Below are positions 52,988 through 62,945 of a DNA stretch of 64,000 nucleotides, one piece after another. The position numbers and the translations under genes are program-made. Source of the stretch: Polaribacter vadi (GTDB lineage: Bacteria; Bacteroidota; Bacteroidia; Flavobacteriales; Flavobacteriaceae); NCBI RefSeq assembly GCF_018861005.1, contig NZ_JAHKQL010000002.1, forward strand, positions 1-64,000, read 5' to 3'. Within the stretch, counting starts at the first letter, position 1; each line of letters opens with the position of its first letter. The notes below the pieces were generated by a model, which ran no database searches, was not told the origin of the DNA, and worked only from the letters and a program-made list of their open reading frames with translations.

Positions 52988-54579
52988 TATAATTCTAGTA
53001 TTGTAAATTCTAATTCTAAAGGTTTTAAAATTTGCTTTAAAGCAGTAATAAAACCAGATCCATACTCTAAATAATACTCAGAAAAATTACGTTGACGCTC
53101 TTCTAAAGATTGATTTGGTAAAATCTCATTTTGTAATAAAGTAATTCTATCTACTAAATCTTTTTGTCTCTTTTTTTCTGCTTTTAACAAACGTTTTTCT
53201 AAATTCTCTAGACCTTTAATTTGTTTTCTTTCTTGTGCATTTACAGCATTTAAAAAAGAAACATCAGTTTTTACTGCAACTTCTTTTAAATCTGAAAACT
53301 GTTTTTTTAAAAAGTTAATTTTTTCAGCAAAATTAGTTTCTATTACTGTATTTTCAACTACCTTTTTACTGATTAAATCAAACTGATTTAAAAACATTTC
53401 TTCTAAAGAAATATCTAATTTAGATAGTTTCTTAGCTTGTTTTTCTGATACTACTTGCACAGAATTACGCAACAATAAAATAGGAAAAGTAACATTTACC
53501 TTATTAAAATAATCTTGTAATTCTAACCAATAAGCCATCTCTCCTCCTCCACCAAGATAACAAAGGTTTGGTAAAATTACTTCTTGGTACAAAGGTCTCA
53601 TTATTACATTTGGTGAAAAAGCCAAAGGGTTTTTATCAACTTCCTTCAGAATTTCATCCTTAGAAAAACTAATATCGGTATTATTTACTTTGTAACAATT
53701 ATCTTCAAAAATAATGCGTTCCCTAAAATCATCACCTAAATAGAATAAATTAATTTCTCTAGGATTTACTTGAATTTTATAATTTTTCCCTAATTCAATA
53801 ATGGTTTTAGAAACAATATTAAAAGAAGTTTCATTTTCTAATTCATCTTTTACAAAAGGCGCAAATACTTGTTTTAAGCTTTTATCATCTCCATCAACAA
53901 TTACCAAACCAAAATCTTTGAATAATTCGTTAGCTATAAAACGAGTAGCATCTGCCAAATTATTATGTTTAATATAACCATCAGAAAAAAGATTTTTTAG
54001 ATATTTTGCATTTTTAGAATTTCCTAAATGTTCAGAAAAAACTTCGAAAACCTCATCTAAACCTTCTGTAGAAAAACGACCTACTGCTCCACCATCATTT
54101 CTGTTCCAAGTTACTTTTTTACCATCAAAATTAAAGTAATTGATTTCTTCAAAATCGTGATCTTCTGTTGCCATCCAATAAATTGGGATGAAGTTTTGTT
54201 CTGGAAATTTCTCTGACAATTCTTCAGCTAAATTAATCGTAGAAATAATTTTATACAAAAAATAAAGTGGCCCAGTAAATAAGTTTAGTTGATGACCTGT
54301 AGTTATGGTAAACGTGTTTTCTTGCTTTAACAACTCAATATTAGCAGCTGTTTTATCTGATATATCAAAAGAATTATATTGATTTTTTAAAGCATCAGCC
54401 AAAACCAATCTTGTTTCTAAAGCAAAAGTTTTTTGTTTTTCTTTTATTTGTTTTTGAAAACCATTTATATCTGGAAAATTGTTATAAAATGGATTTATAG
54501 TATTTTTTTGCTCTAAATAATCTAGCATTGTTTTAGAGAAAAAACCGGTTTTTTTAAATGGGATTTGTGTTACTTTCAT
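52987..54579 (-). CDS. bshC: Bacillithiol biosynthesis cysteine-adding enzyme
   Basis: 530 residues from the ATG at 54579 (MKVTQIPFKKTGFFS); an upstream ATG would add nine poor-looking codons. Characteristic segments are TTGHQLNLFTGPLYFLYKI, FIPIYWMATEDHDFEEI, GDDFRERIIFE and YLGGGGEMAYWLEL, and a central coiled coil (about 390-490). It joins cysteine to GlcN-malate to complete bacillithiol, the main low-molecular-weight thiol here. Confidence 0.95.
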   Translation of the reverse strand: MKVTQIPFKKTGFFSKTMLDYLEQKNTINPFYNNFPDINGFQKQIKEKQKTFALETRLVLADALKNQYNSFDISDKTAANIELLKQENTFTITTGHQLNLFTGPLYFLYKIISTINLAEELSEKFPEQNFIPIYWMATEDHDFEEINYFNFDGKKVTWNRNDGGAVGRFSTEGLDEVFEVFSEHLGNSKNAKYLKNLFSDGYIKHNNLADATRFIANELFKDFGLVIVDGDDKSLKQVFAPFVKDELENETSFNIVSKTIIELGKNYKIQVNPREINLFYLGDDFRERIIFEDNCYKVNNTDISFSKDEILKEVDKNPLAFSPNVIMRPLYQEVILPNLCYLGGGGEMAYWLELQDYFNKVNVTFPILLLRNSVQVVSEKQAKKLSKLDISLEEMFLNQFDLISKKVVENTVIETNFAEKINFLKKQFSDLKEVAVKTDVSFLNAVNAQERKQIKGLENLEKRLLKAEKKRQKDLVDRITLLQNEILPNQSLEERQRNFSEYYLEYGSGFITALKQILKPLELEFTILEL

Positions 54580-54752
54580 AATTAAAGCACACAATTTATA
54601 CAACAATCAGTATCTGACGTAGAATTCATAAAATTTACTAAATTTCGATAAAAATACAACTATTTTAAATTCTTCTGAATACAGAAAATCATACTAACAA
54701 ATTTTTAACGTCTCTAAAATAAATCGTCTTTAAAATAGTGCTTTAAATTCCT

Positions 54753-54760
54753 TACTTTTG
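54753..54760 (+). promoter_or_regulatory. -7 box (TACTTTTG) of the M14 peptidase gene
   Basis: Exact TAnnTTTG match 21 bases before the ATG; it contains a TTG in frame with the gene. Confidence 0.6.
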
Positions 54761-54781
54761 ATAAAATTCAAATTCTTATCA

Positions 54782-57268
54782 ATGAAAATTAAAGCACTAC
54801 TCATTATTTCTATTTTTTCATTTTGTACCCTTTTCTCTCAAGAAATTAAATCTCCACAAGAGTATTTAGGTTACGAAATTGGTTCACGTTTTACAAGACA
54901 TCATAAAGTTGTAGATTATTTTAAATACGTAAGCAACACTTTAAAAAATGTTCAGTTAGAAAAATATGGAGAAACAAACGAACACAGACCTTTATATGTT
55001 ACCTATATTTCTTCGCAAGAAAATATAGCTAATTTAGAAACAATTAGAAAAGCAAACCTTTCACAAACTGGTATTTTAAAAGCAAATACAGAGAACAAAA
55101 AAGCTATTGTTTGGTTAAGTTATAACGTACATGGAAATGAAGCATCTAGCACAGAAGCCTCTATGCTAACTCTATATGAATTAGTTACAACTAAAAAAGC
55201 TTGGTTAGAAAACACAGTGGTTATTATAGATCCATGTATAAATCCTGATGGTAGAGACAGATATGTAAACTGGTATAATCAAGTTCAAAATTCACCTTAT
55301 AATAGCTCACAAGATTCTAAAGAACACCATGAACCTTGGCCTGGAGGAAGACCTAATCATTATTTATTCGATTTAAATAGAGATTGGGCTTGGGCAACAC
55401 AAGTAGAAACACAGCAGCGTTTAAAGGTTTACAATAAATGGTTACCTCACGTTCACGTAGATTTTCATGAACAAGGCATAAACAGTCCTTATTATTTTGC
55501 ACCTGCAGCTAAACCTTATCATGAAGATATTACTGATTGGCAAATTGATTTTCAAACACAAATTGGTAAAAACCACGCTTCTTATTTTGATAAAAATAAT
55601 TGGATGTATTTTACCAAAGAATCTTTCGATTTATTATACCCAAGTTATGGTGACACTTACCCAACTTTTATGGGAGCAATTGGTATGACTTACGAACAAG
55701 CAGGTCATGGAAGAGCTGGTTTAGGTATTGATAATGATGAAGGTATTGAATTAACTTTAATAGATAGAGCACAACATCATCATACAACTGGTTTATCTAC
55801 AGTAGAAATTTCATCTAAAAATGCAGAAAAACTAAATACTGAATTTACAAAATTCTTTGCTGATAAAAGTTTCAAATACAAAAGTTATGTTTTAAAGAAC
55901 GAAAATTCTGATAAAACACAACGTTTAATTAATTTACTTGATAAGCATGAAATTACGTATGAATTTGCAAATTCTGGAAAAGTAAAAGGATACAATTATG
56001 CTACCTTAAAAGAAGAAAGCCTAAATGTAACTACAAGTGATTTGGTTATACACACCAATCAACCAAAAGGAAGAATGGTAAAAGTTTTGTTTGAACCACA
56101 AACTAAAATCTTAGATTCTTTAACTTATGATAGTACTGCTTGGGCTTTACCTTATGCACATGGTTTTAATGCTGTAGCTTCTGAAAATACAGTTAGTACA
56201 TCAAAAAAAGAAATGAATAATAGTGTTTTAAACACTGTAAATACTTCATCTTACGCTTATATTTCTAAATGGAATAGTATTGATGATGCTACTTTTTTAG
56301 CACAATTATTAAACGCAGACATTAAAGTTCGTTTTTCTGAAAAAGATTTTTCTTTAGAAGGTAAAGATTACCAAAAAGGTTCTTTAATTATTTTAAGACA
56401 CGATAATCTTAAAAATGAAAAATTTGATACAAACGTAGTTGCAATTGCTAACAAATTAGCTAGAAAAGTTACACCTGTTTCTACTGGTTTTGTAGATTCT
56501 GGTAAAGATTTTGGTTCTGGTAATGTAAAACCAATTTTTAAACAAAGAGTTGCATTGCTCTCTGGTTCTGGAACCTCTTCTTTGTCATTTGGTCAAATTT
56601 GGCATTATTTTGAAACCGAATTAAAATACCCAGTTTCTATTTTAGATACTGATTATTTTAGTAGAGTAGATTTTTCTAATTATGATGTAATTATTTTACC
56701 TGACGGATATTACAGCAGAGTTTTAAACAAAAGCACTTTAGATAAACTAAAAAGCTGGGTTAGATCTGGTGGAACATTAATTGCACTAAAAAATGCATTA
56801 AGTAGTTTTGCTGATAAAGACGGATTTTCTTTAAAATCGAAAAAAAATAAAGAAGATAAAGATAAAGCTGATAAAGCCAACCTTATACCTTACGAAGATT
56901 TAGAAAGAGAAAGCACAAATAATATAATTATTGGAGCTATTTTTAATAGTAAAGTTGATGCGAGTCATCCTTTAGCATTTGGTTATTCTAATAGTTATTT
57001 CTCATTAAAATCTAGTAGTAGGAGTTACGAATACTTAAAAAATGGAGGCAATGTAGCTTACTTTACCAAAGATGCCAAAAACGTAGCTGGTTTTGCAGGA
57101 ATAAAAGCTTTAGAAAATGTACCTGAATCTTTACTTTTTGGTGAAGACCAAATGGGTAGAGGAAGTATTATTTATATGGTTGATAATCCATTATTTAGAG
57201 CTTTTTGGGAAAATGGAAAACTATTTTTTGCCAATGCAATTTTCTTGAGAAACTCAAGTCATTTTTAA
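54782..57268 (+). CDS. M14-family zinc carboxypeptidase, exported
   Basis: 828 residues from the ATG at 54782: signal peptide ending CTLFSQ, peptidase M14 domain about 45-380 with zinc ligands in NVHGNEASSTEA (His-x-x-Glu) and HVDFHEQG (third His), INPDGRDRYVNWYN, and the later EQAGHGRAGL carrying the general-base region. The C-terminal half is a glutamine-amidotransferase-like fold (VALLSGSGTSSLSFG, IILPDGYYS). Secreted or periplasmic peptidase. Confidence 0.9.
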   Translation: MKIKALLIISIFSFCTLFSQEIKSPQEYLGYEIGSRFTRHHKVVDYFKYVSNTLKNVQLEKYGETNEHRPLYVTYISSQENIANLETIRKANLSQTGILKANTENKKAIVWLSYNVHGNEASSTEASMLTLYELVTTKKAWLENTVVIIDPCINPDGRDRYVNWYNQVQNSPYNSSQDSKEHHEPWPGGRPNHYLFDLNRDWAWATQVETQQRLKVYNKWLPHVHVDFHEQGINSPYYFAPAAKPYHEDITDWQIDFQTQIGKNHASYFDKNNWMYFTKESFDLLYPSYGDTYPTFMGAIGMTYEQAGHGRAGLGIDNDEGIELTLIDRAQHHHTTGLSTVEISSKNAEKLNTEFTKFFADKSFKYKSYVLKNENSDKTQRLINLLDKHEITYEFANSGKVKGYNYATLKEESLNVTTSDLVIHTNQPKGRMVKVLFEPQTKILDSLTYDSTAWALPYAHGFNAVASENTVSTSKKEMNNSVLNTVNTSSYAYISKWNSIDDATFLAQLLNADIKVRFSEKDFSLEGKDYQKGSLIILRHDNLKNEKFDTNVVAIANKLARKVTPVSTGFVDSGKDFGSGNVKPIFKQRVALLSGSGTSSLSFGQIWHYFETELKYPVSILDTDYFSRVDFSNYDVIILPDGYYSRVLNKSTLDKLKSWVRSGGTLIALKNALSSFADKDGFSLKSKKNKEDKDKADKANLIPYEDLERESTNNIIIGAIFNSKVDASHPLAFGYSNSYFSLKSSSRSYEYLKNGGNVAYFTKDAKNVAGFAGIKALENVPESLLFGEDQMGRGSIIYMVDNPLFRAFWENGKLFFANAIFLRNSSHF

Positions 57269-57281
57269 TTAGTTAAAAGGC

Positions 57282-57324
57282 AAAAAAATACCTCAGTAAT
57301 TTTATATTACTGAGGTATTTTTTT
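57282..57324. terminator. Bidirectional terminator between the M14 gene and rimO
   Basis: A 19-bp perfect stem (57282-57300 with 57306-57324) and 5-base loop, flanked by A and T tracts, between convergent genes. It serves both strands. Confidence 0.92.
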
Positions 57325-57340
57325 TGATTCTATAAGTTAT

Positions 57341-58693
57341 TTACTTTCTTTTCTGATTTAAAGAAGTAGGTTTCTCCAATTTCTTAACAGGTGTTCCATA
57401 TAAATCGTAATCTCCTGCTTCGTGAATTTCTATATCAATAAATTCACCGATTTTAATATAATGTTCTTTAGCATCAACTAAAACATCATTATCTACATCT
57501 GGTGAATCGAATTCTGTACGTCCATAAAAATATTCTCCATCTTTTCTATCAAACAAACAACGAAAGGTTTTACCTATTTTTTGTTGATTCAATTCCCAAG
57601 AAATCTGAGACTGAACTTCCATAATTTCGTTAACTCTTTTAAACTTAACCTCATCAGGAACATCATCTTTTAAAACATAAGCACCTGTATTTTCTTCGTG
57701 CGAATATTCGAAAGCACCTAATCTTTCAAAACGCATCTCTTCTACCCAATCTTTTAATTCTTGAAACATCTCTTCTGTTTCTCCTGGATAACCTACAATT
57801 AAAGTAGTTCTAATTGCCATTTCTGGCACAACTTCTCTAAATTTATGGATTAAAGCTGTTGTCTTTTCGTGAGTTGTTCCTCTTTTCATCGATTTTAACA
57901 ACTCAGAATTAATGTGTTGTAAAGGAATATCTAAATAATTACACACTTTTGGCTCACGTTTCATCACCTCTAAAACATCCATAGGAAAACCTGTAGGGAA
58001 AGCATAATGCATTCTAATCCATTCAATTCCTTCTACTTTTGCAAGTGCTTCTAATAATTGTGCTAAAGCTCTTTTTTTATAGATATCTAAACCATAATAG
58101 GTTAAATCTTGGGCAATCAACATAATTTCTTTAATTCCTTTTTCTGCTAACTTTTCTGCTTCAGTAACAATATCTTCTATTGGAGTTGAAACATGTTTTC
58201 CTCTCATTAAAGGAATTGCGCAAAAAGAACAAGGTCTATCACAACCTTCTGCAATTTTTAAATATGCATAATGTTTTGGAGTTGTTGTTAAACGTTCTCC
58301 GATTAATTCGTGCTTATAATCTGCTTCTAATGCTTTTAACAAATTTGGTAAATCGTGAGTACCAAAATATTGATCTACGTTTGTAATTTCGTTTTCTAAA
58401 TCTGGCTTATAACGCTCACTTAAACATCCAGAAACAAAAACTTTATCAATTTCACCAGCTTCTTTTCTTTGCGCATAATGCAAAATAGTATCAATAGATT
58501 CTTCTTTGGCTTTACCTATAAATCCGCAGGTATTAATAACTACAATATTACCATCGTCATTTTCATCTTCATGTACTACATTTTTACCATTAGCTTTTAA
58601 CTGCCCCATTAAAACTTCACTATCGTAAATGTTTTTAGAGCAACCTAAAGTAACAACGTTTATCTTATTTTGTTTGATGGATTTTGTACGCAT
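57341..58693 (-). CDS. rimO: Ribosomal protein S12 methylthiotransferase
   Basis: 450 residues. N-terminal UPF0004 cluster ligands in TLGCSKN, NTCGFIG and SGCLSER, then the radical-SAM site EGCDRPCSFCAIP, the central TIM-barrel and a C-terminal TRAM domain (GEYFYGRTEFDSPDVDN, IDIEIHEAGDYDLYGTP). It adds a methylthio group to Asp89 of ribosomal protein S12. The -7 box TATTTTTG lies at 58777 on the minus strand. Confidence 0.96.
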   Translation of the reverse strand: MRTKSIKQNKINVVTLGCSKNIYDSEVLMGQLKANGKNVVHEDENDDGNIVVINTCGFIGKAKEESIDTILHYAQRKEAGEIDKVFVSGCLSERYKPDLENEITNVDQYFGTHDLPNLLKALEADYKHELIGERLTTTPKHYAYLKIAEGCDRPCSFCAIPLMRGKHVSTPIEDIVTEAEKLAEKGIKEIMLIAQDLTYYGLDIYKKRALAQLLEALAKVEGIEWIRMHYAFPTGFPMDVLEVMKREPKVCNYLDIPLQHINSELLKSMKRGTTHEKTTALIHKFREVVPEMAIRTTLIVGYPGETEEMFQELKDWVEEMRFERLGAFEYSHEENTGAYVLKDDVPDEVKFKRVNEIMEVQSQISWELNQQKIGKTFRCLFDRKDGEYFYGRTEFDSPDVDNDVLVDAKEHYIKIGEFIDIEIHEAGDYDLYGTPVKKLEKPTSLNQKRK

Positions 58694-58776
58694 ATTTTTT
58701 CGCTTTTCGCTATTGGCTTTTTAGCGGTATAATCTTTAAAATTTATGATTAATTTGAAATCAAATTAAAACGGTTG

Positions 58777-58784
58777 CAAAAATA
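58777..58784 (-). promoter_or_regulatory. -7 box (TATTTTTG) of rimO
   Basis: Exact TAnnTTTG match, predicting a leader of about 75 bases. No -33 TTG was found at the usual distance. Confidence 0.5.
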
Positions 58785-58811
58785 GTGCTTTTTAAATGAT
58801 TGCTATTCTTT

Positions 58812-60452
58812 CTATTGATAGTTTTCTGGGATCTTTCTGGATTTAGTTAATTGCTCAAAAGCGTAACCAACTTCTAATAATTTTCTTTCAGAAAAAGGCT
58901 GTCCAATAAAAGTTAAGCTTAAAGGCTCTCCTGTTAATTTGTAACCCATAGGTACTGTTAATGTTGGGTGTAAAGCAACTGCAGCAATACCTGAATGATA
59001 ATTATTAATCGATAAAATTGCAACTAAATTTTCAGATTTTAAAAACTGTAAATATTTTTCTCCTTCTTTTTTTAAATTACCTTTTACTACTTCTAACTCT
59101 TCTAAAGTTGTTGAATCTTTTATTATTCCGTCAAATAACTGTTGCCCATAAGGAGCTCTAATTAAAGAATCTTTTAGATTAAAATCTACAACATTTTTTA
59201 CATTTTTTATGAAAATAGATTTATCTGCTTGTTTTAATAAATATTTTGGTAAATCATGTTTCATATCTATATTTAATAATGTTCTAAAACCATTAAAAGA
59301 AATTTCTGGTGGTGTTATTTCTATAATTTCTGCTCCAGCTTTTTTTAATATTTCGATATTTAAGGCATAAATAGAATCTGATAACAAAGGTTTTAAAACC
59401 CCTAACCTTTTTCCTTTAAAATTAATGTGAAATCCATTTTGAGAATCCATCCCTTTTGTTTCTTTTGATGCGTTGTCAGTTACATCATAACCTAACATTG
59501 CATCCATAAAAATAGCATTATCAATCACTGATTTTGTCATTGGCCCAGGAGTATCTAAAGTTGATGAAATTGGTACTATACCTGTTCTACTTAAAACACC
59601 TATAGTAGGTTTTAAACCAACAACAGAATTTAAACTTGATGGTGAAGTAATAGAGCCAGAAGTTTCTGTACCAACTGCTGCAACAGCAAAATTTGCAGCA
59701 ACTGTAACTCCACTTCCAGAAGAACTTCCCCCAGTTTCAAATACCTTTCTTCCATAAGGATTTAAGGTTTGCCCACCAATTGCAGAATAGCCTAAAGGAC
59801 AACCAGAACAGAAAAAATAGGCCCATTCACTCAAGTTTACTTTACCTAAAATAATTGCGCCATTTTCTTTTAGCTTTTCAACTATAAAAGCATCTTTTTT
59901 TGTGTAATTTCTTTGCAAAGCAATTGCACCTGCTGTTGTTGGCATTTCTTTAGTATTGATATTGTCTTTTAATAAAATTGGCATTCCATACATTGAGTAT
60001 TGAGATACCTTATCTTTATTTTTGTCTTTAGCTCTAGCTTCTTTTATAACTTCTGGATTTAAAGCGATAATTGAATTTAAAGATAAGGTTGAATCACTTT
60101 CGAACTTTCTAATTCTGTATAAATAAAACAACGTTAGTTTTTCATAACTCAATTTACCTTCCTTTACATTTTTTTGAAGTGATGGAATATCTTGTTCTAA
60201 AATTAAAGGTTTTAAAGATTGATAATCTTCTTCAGAAAAATAGGCTAAATCATCTTTAAATAGTTTAAAAACTTCATTCATATCTAAAACTTTAGATTGA
60301 AAAAGCTTAAACTGCATTCTTTTCTTTTCGTGATTTTGCTGTTCAACTAATTGAGCAGTTTCATCATATTTTTTAAAAATAATTAGATCTTGTTTCTCTT
60401 TACAAGAAAAAATAGAGAATAGGATAACAAGTAAAAAAAAGTTATTTTTCAT
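58812..60452 (-). CDS. Amidase-signature lipoprotein
   Basis: 546 residues from the ATG at 60452: lipobox FSIFSCKEK, then an amidase-signature domain. The Ser-Ser-Lys triad is visible: Lys in MPILLKDNINTKE, Ser in GGSSSGSGVTV and the nucleophile Ser in GTETSGSITSP. Substrate is an amide of unknown kind; related proteins include peptide and malonamide amidases. Located in the periplasm or surface. An upstream ATG at 60482 would precede the lipobox by 10 further residues. Confidence 0.9.
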   Translation of the reverse strand: MKNNFFLLVILFSIFSCKEKQDLIIFKKYDETAQLVEQQNHEKKRMQFKLFQSKVLDMNEVFKLFKDDLAYFSEEDYQSLKPLILEQDIPSLQKNVKEGKLSYEKLTLFYLYRIRKFESDSTLSLNSIIALNPEVIKEARAKDKNKDKVSQYSMYGMPILLKDNINTKEMPTTAGAIALQRNYTKKDAFIVEKLKENGAIILGKVNLSEWAYFFCSGCPLGYSAIGGQTLNPYGRKVFETGGSSSGSGVTVAANFAVAAVGTETSGSITSPSSLNSVVGLKPTIGVLSRTGIVPISSTLDTPGPMTKSVIDNAIFMDAMLGYDVTDNASKETKGMDSQNGFHINFKGKRLGVLKPLLSDSIYALNIEILKKAGAEIIEITPPEISFNGFRTLLNIDMKHDLPKYLLKQADKSIFIKNVKNVVDFNLKDSLIRAPYGQQLFDGIIKDSTTLEELEVVKGNLKKEGEKYLQFLKSENLVAILSINNYHSGIAAVALHPTLTVPMGYKLTGEPLSLTFIGQPFSERKLLEVGYAFEQLTKSRKIPENYQ

Positions 60453-60470
60453 TATATTTATTTTTATAAC

Positions 60471-60503
60471 CAAAGATAACATTTTAAACCTTTCAGCTTA
60501 CAA
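60471..60503 (-). promoter_or_regulatory. Promoter of the amidase gene: TTG-N22-TATCTTTG
   Basis: Minus strand -33 TTG (60501-60503) and -7 TATCTTTG (60471-60478) with 22 bases between. It gives a leader of about 15 bases. Confidence 0.6.
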
Positions 60504-60530
60504 GTTGTCTAATAACAAAGAAGTTACCAT

Positions 60531-61616
60531 ATGAAAATAATTAATAAGACCTTGTTAAAAATCTTCTTCTTTTTAATAATTTTTTCTTGTTCTAAAGAAA
60601 ATTCTGAATTAAATGATACAGTTGATAATACAATAGAAACATTATATTTTCCAGATATAGACTCTAATGTTTGGAAAAAAAAATCTATTACTGAACTTAA
60701 CTGGAATACAACTCAATTACAGCCTTTATTAGATTTTTTAGACACAAAAAATACAAAAAGCTTTATGGTACTTTATAAAGGAAAAATTGTAGTCGAAGAA
60801 TATTTTAATAATCATAGCAATACTTCTATTTGGTATTGGGCAAGTGCTGGTAAAACACTTACATCAACATTATCTGGTATTGCTCAAGACGAAAATTTAA
60901 TAAATATTAATGCTAAAGTTTCTGATTATTTAGGGTTAGGCTGGACAAGTATTCCTCTGGAAAAGGAAAATTTAATTACTTGCAAAAACCTTTTATCTAT
61001 GAATTCTGGCCTAGATGATAGTTTGGGAGAAGACGTTTCTCCATCAAACTTAAAATACATAGCAGATGCAGAACAAAGATGGGCATACCATAATGTGTAT
61101 GTAAAAATGCAAGACGTTATTGCCAATGCTAGTCAACAAACCTTTACTAATTATTTTAACAGTAAATTAAAAGATAAAATTGGAATGTCTGGTATTTGGC
61201 AAAATTTAGATGATTTAAATGTCTTTTGGAGCAACACAAGAAGTATGGCTCGTTTTGGGTTGTTAATTTCTGCAAATGGTAAATGGGAAAACTCTCAAAT
61301 TGTTTCTGAAAATTTTATAACTGAAGCAACAAATACATCACAAAACATTAATAATTCTTACGGATATTTATGGTGGTTAAATGGAAAAGAAAGTTACCAT
61401 TTACCACAAAGTCAAATTACCTTTACTGGAGAATTAATACCAAATGCGCCTGAAGATATGTTTTGTGCTTTGGGTAAAAACGATCAGAAAATTTATATAG
61501 TTCCTGCCAAAGATTTGGTAATTATTAGAATGGGGGAAGCTGCAAACACTTCTAATTTTGCATTATCTTCTTTTGATAATGATTTATGGGAAAAAATTAA
61601 TGCTTTGATAGATTAG
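60531..61616 (+). CDS. Class C beta-lactamase-like serine hydrolase (lipoprotein)
   Basis: 361 residues; lipobox IIFSCSKE. The active-site Ser-x-x-Lys is SAGK in YWASAGKTLTS and the Tyr-x-Asn equivalent is in WAYHNVYVKM. The third (KTG-like) motif is not clear. The family includes beta-lactamases, esterases and DD-peptidases; the substrate here is unknown. It is divergent from the amidase gene. Confidence 0.88.
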   Translation: MKIINKTLLKIFFFLIIFSCSKENSELNDTVDNTIETLYFPDIDSNVWKKKSITELNWNTTQLQPLLDFLDTKNTKSFMVLYKGKIVVEEYFNNHSNTSIWYWASAGKTLTSTLSGIAQDENLININAKVSDYLGLGWTSIPLEKENLITCKNLLSMNSGLDDSLGEDVSPSNLKYIADAEQRWAYHNVYVKMQDVIANASQQTFTNYFNSKLKDKIGMSGIWQNLDDLNVFWSNTRSMARFGLLISANGKWENSQIVSENFITEATNTSQNINNSYGYLWWLNGKESYHLPQSQITFTGELIPNAPEDMFCALGKNDQKIYIVPAKDLVIIRMGEAANTSNFALSSFDNDLWEKINALID

Positions 61617-61669
61617 AATTATCAAGTTTTAAGTAAAATTTTTAATACAGTTTTAAAAACTGAAGATGT

Positions 61670-62641
61670 TTACTTAAAAAAAGAATCTACAAACTCAACT
61701 TTGTTAAAAACTTGTAAATCGTCTATACCTTCACCTACTCCAATATATTTAACAGGAATTTTAAATTGATCAGAAATGCCAATTACAACTCCACCTTTTG
61801 CAGTACCATCTAATTTTGTAACTGCTAAAGAGGTTACTTCTGTTGCTTTTGTAAATTGTTTGGCTTGTTCAAAGGCATTTTGACCTGTAGAACCATCTAA
61901 AACTAATAAAACATCATGAGGTGAATTATCTACCACTTTTTGCATTACTCGTTTTATTTTGGTTAACTCATTCATTAAATTTACCTTATTATGTAAACGA
62001 CCTGCAGTATCTATAATTACAACATCTGCATCTTGATTTACTGCAGATTTTAAAGTATCAAAAGCTACTGATGCTGGATCAGAACCCATTTCTTGACGAA
62101 TTATTGGCACATCTGTTCTGTCTGCCCAAACTTGTAATTGATCTATGGCTGCTGCTCTAAACGTATCTGCTGCACCTAATACAACTTTTAAGCCTTGTTT
62201 TTTAAATTGACTTGCTAATTTACCAATGGTTGTGGTTTTACCTACTCCATTTACACCAACAACCATTAAAACATAAGGCATTTTATTGCCTTCTTTTTTT
62301 GGTATTTCTGGTATTATAAATTCGCTTTCGTTACCAATATTTGTTTCTGATAATAGACCAGCAATTTCTTCTCTAAGAATTCTATTTAGCTCGTCTGTAC
62401 CTACATATTTGTCTTTGGCAACACGTTCTTCTATTCTTTCGATAATTTTTAATGTGGTATTTACACCAACATCAGAAGCTACTAAAACTTCTTCTAAATT
62501 ATCTAAAACGTCATCATCTACTTTAGATTTACCTGCAACTGCTTTAGATAGTTTACCAAAAAAACTTTCTTTTGTTTTCTCTAAACCTTTGTCTAGTGTT
62601 TCCTTTTTTTCTTTCGAAAAAATCTTTTTAAAAAAACTCAT
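61670..62641 (-). CDS. ftsY: Signal recognition particle receptor
   Basis: 323 residues. SRP54-type GTPase: GVNGVGKTTTIGKLA (G1), DTFRAAAIDQL, DTAGRLHNK (G3), TKLDGTAKGG (G4 and closing loop), preceded by an N domain of about 90 residues. It has no long acidic A domain. It docks ribosome-nascent-chain-SRP complexes at the membrane. It lies in the order cinA-rpmB-rpmG-DUF4295-ftsY. An imperfect hairpin (61627-61679) overlaps its stop codon. Confidence 0.96.
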   Translation of the reverse strand: MSFFKKIFSKEKKETLDKGLEKTKESFFGKLSKAVAGKSKVDDDVLDNLEEVLVASDVGVNTTLKIIERIEERVAKDKYVGTDELNRILREEIAGLLSETNIGNESEFIIPEIPKKEGNKMPYVLMVVGVNGVGKTTTIGKLASQFKKQGLKVVLGAADTFRAAAIDQLQVWADRTDVPIIRQEMGSDPASVAFDTLKSAVNQDADVVIIDTAGRLHNKVNLMNELTKIKRVMQKVVDNSPHDVLLVLDGSTGQNAFEQAKQFTKATEVTSLAVTKLDGTAKGGVVIGISDQFKIPVKYIGVGEGIDDLQVFNKVEFVDSFFK

Positions 62642-62731
62642 ATTTTTGAGTTGTTAGTTTTTAGTTCTTACTATTTGGTTGTCTAAAATTGTACCAAATT
62701 AAATATTTGTCAAATTGGCTGATTATCAATT

Positions 62732-62854
62732 AAAATGGCAGACAAGTTGCGTTAGGGATTGAAGCGTTATCCTTTTTTAATAAGTAACAGCGCTAGCAGT
62801 TTCTTATTAAAAAAGATTTAGCGTAAAGCCCGACCTTTAGGTAACGCCCATTTT
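62732..62854. repeat. Structured intergenic element, probably one copy of a dispersed repeat
   Basis: Nested inverted repeats: AAAATGG/CCATTTT at the outside, GCGTTA/TAACGC next (62749-62754 with 62842-62847), a 13-bp stem (62772-62784 with 62803-62815) in the middle. GC content is clearly higher than the surroundings. The end sequences GCGTTAGGGATTGAAGCG and AGCCCGACC recall a repeat I have seen in flavobacterial intergenic DNA, but only one copy lies in this window. Confidence 0.55.
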
Positions 62855-62891
62855 AAAAAATAAGCTTTAAATGACTCAAATGTAAAGATAT

Positions 62892-62924
62892 AAAAAAAGC
62901 TACTCTCTAAAAGAAAGTAGCTTT
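62892..62924 (-). terminator. Terminator of the rpmB-rpmG-DUF4295 operon
   Basis: Minus strand: stem of 12 positions from AAAGCTAC/GTAGCTTT (62896-62903 with 62917-62924) plus inner pairs, then seven T. Lies 22 bases past the DUF4295 stop. Confidence 0.85.
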
Positions 62925-62945
62925 AAAATATTGTTTAGTAGTTTA

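Larger units (their letters stand above)
62642..62945. other. 304-bp gap between ftsY and the DUF4295 gene
   Basis: It holds a structured repeat-like element (62732-62854) and the terminator of the DUF4295 gene (62892-62924). No reading frame of note. Confidence 0.7.

Noticed and set aside
61627..61679. Terminator between the serine hydrolase gene and ftsY
   Set aside because: A long imperfect hairpin is present, but it overlaps the ftsY stop and lacks a T-run on the plus strand, so I do not call it.
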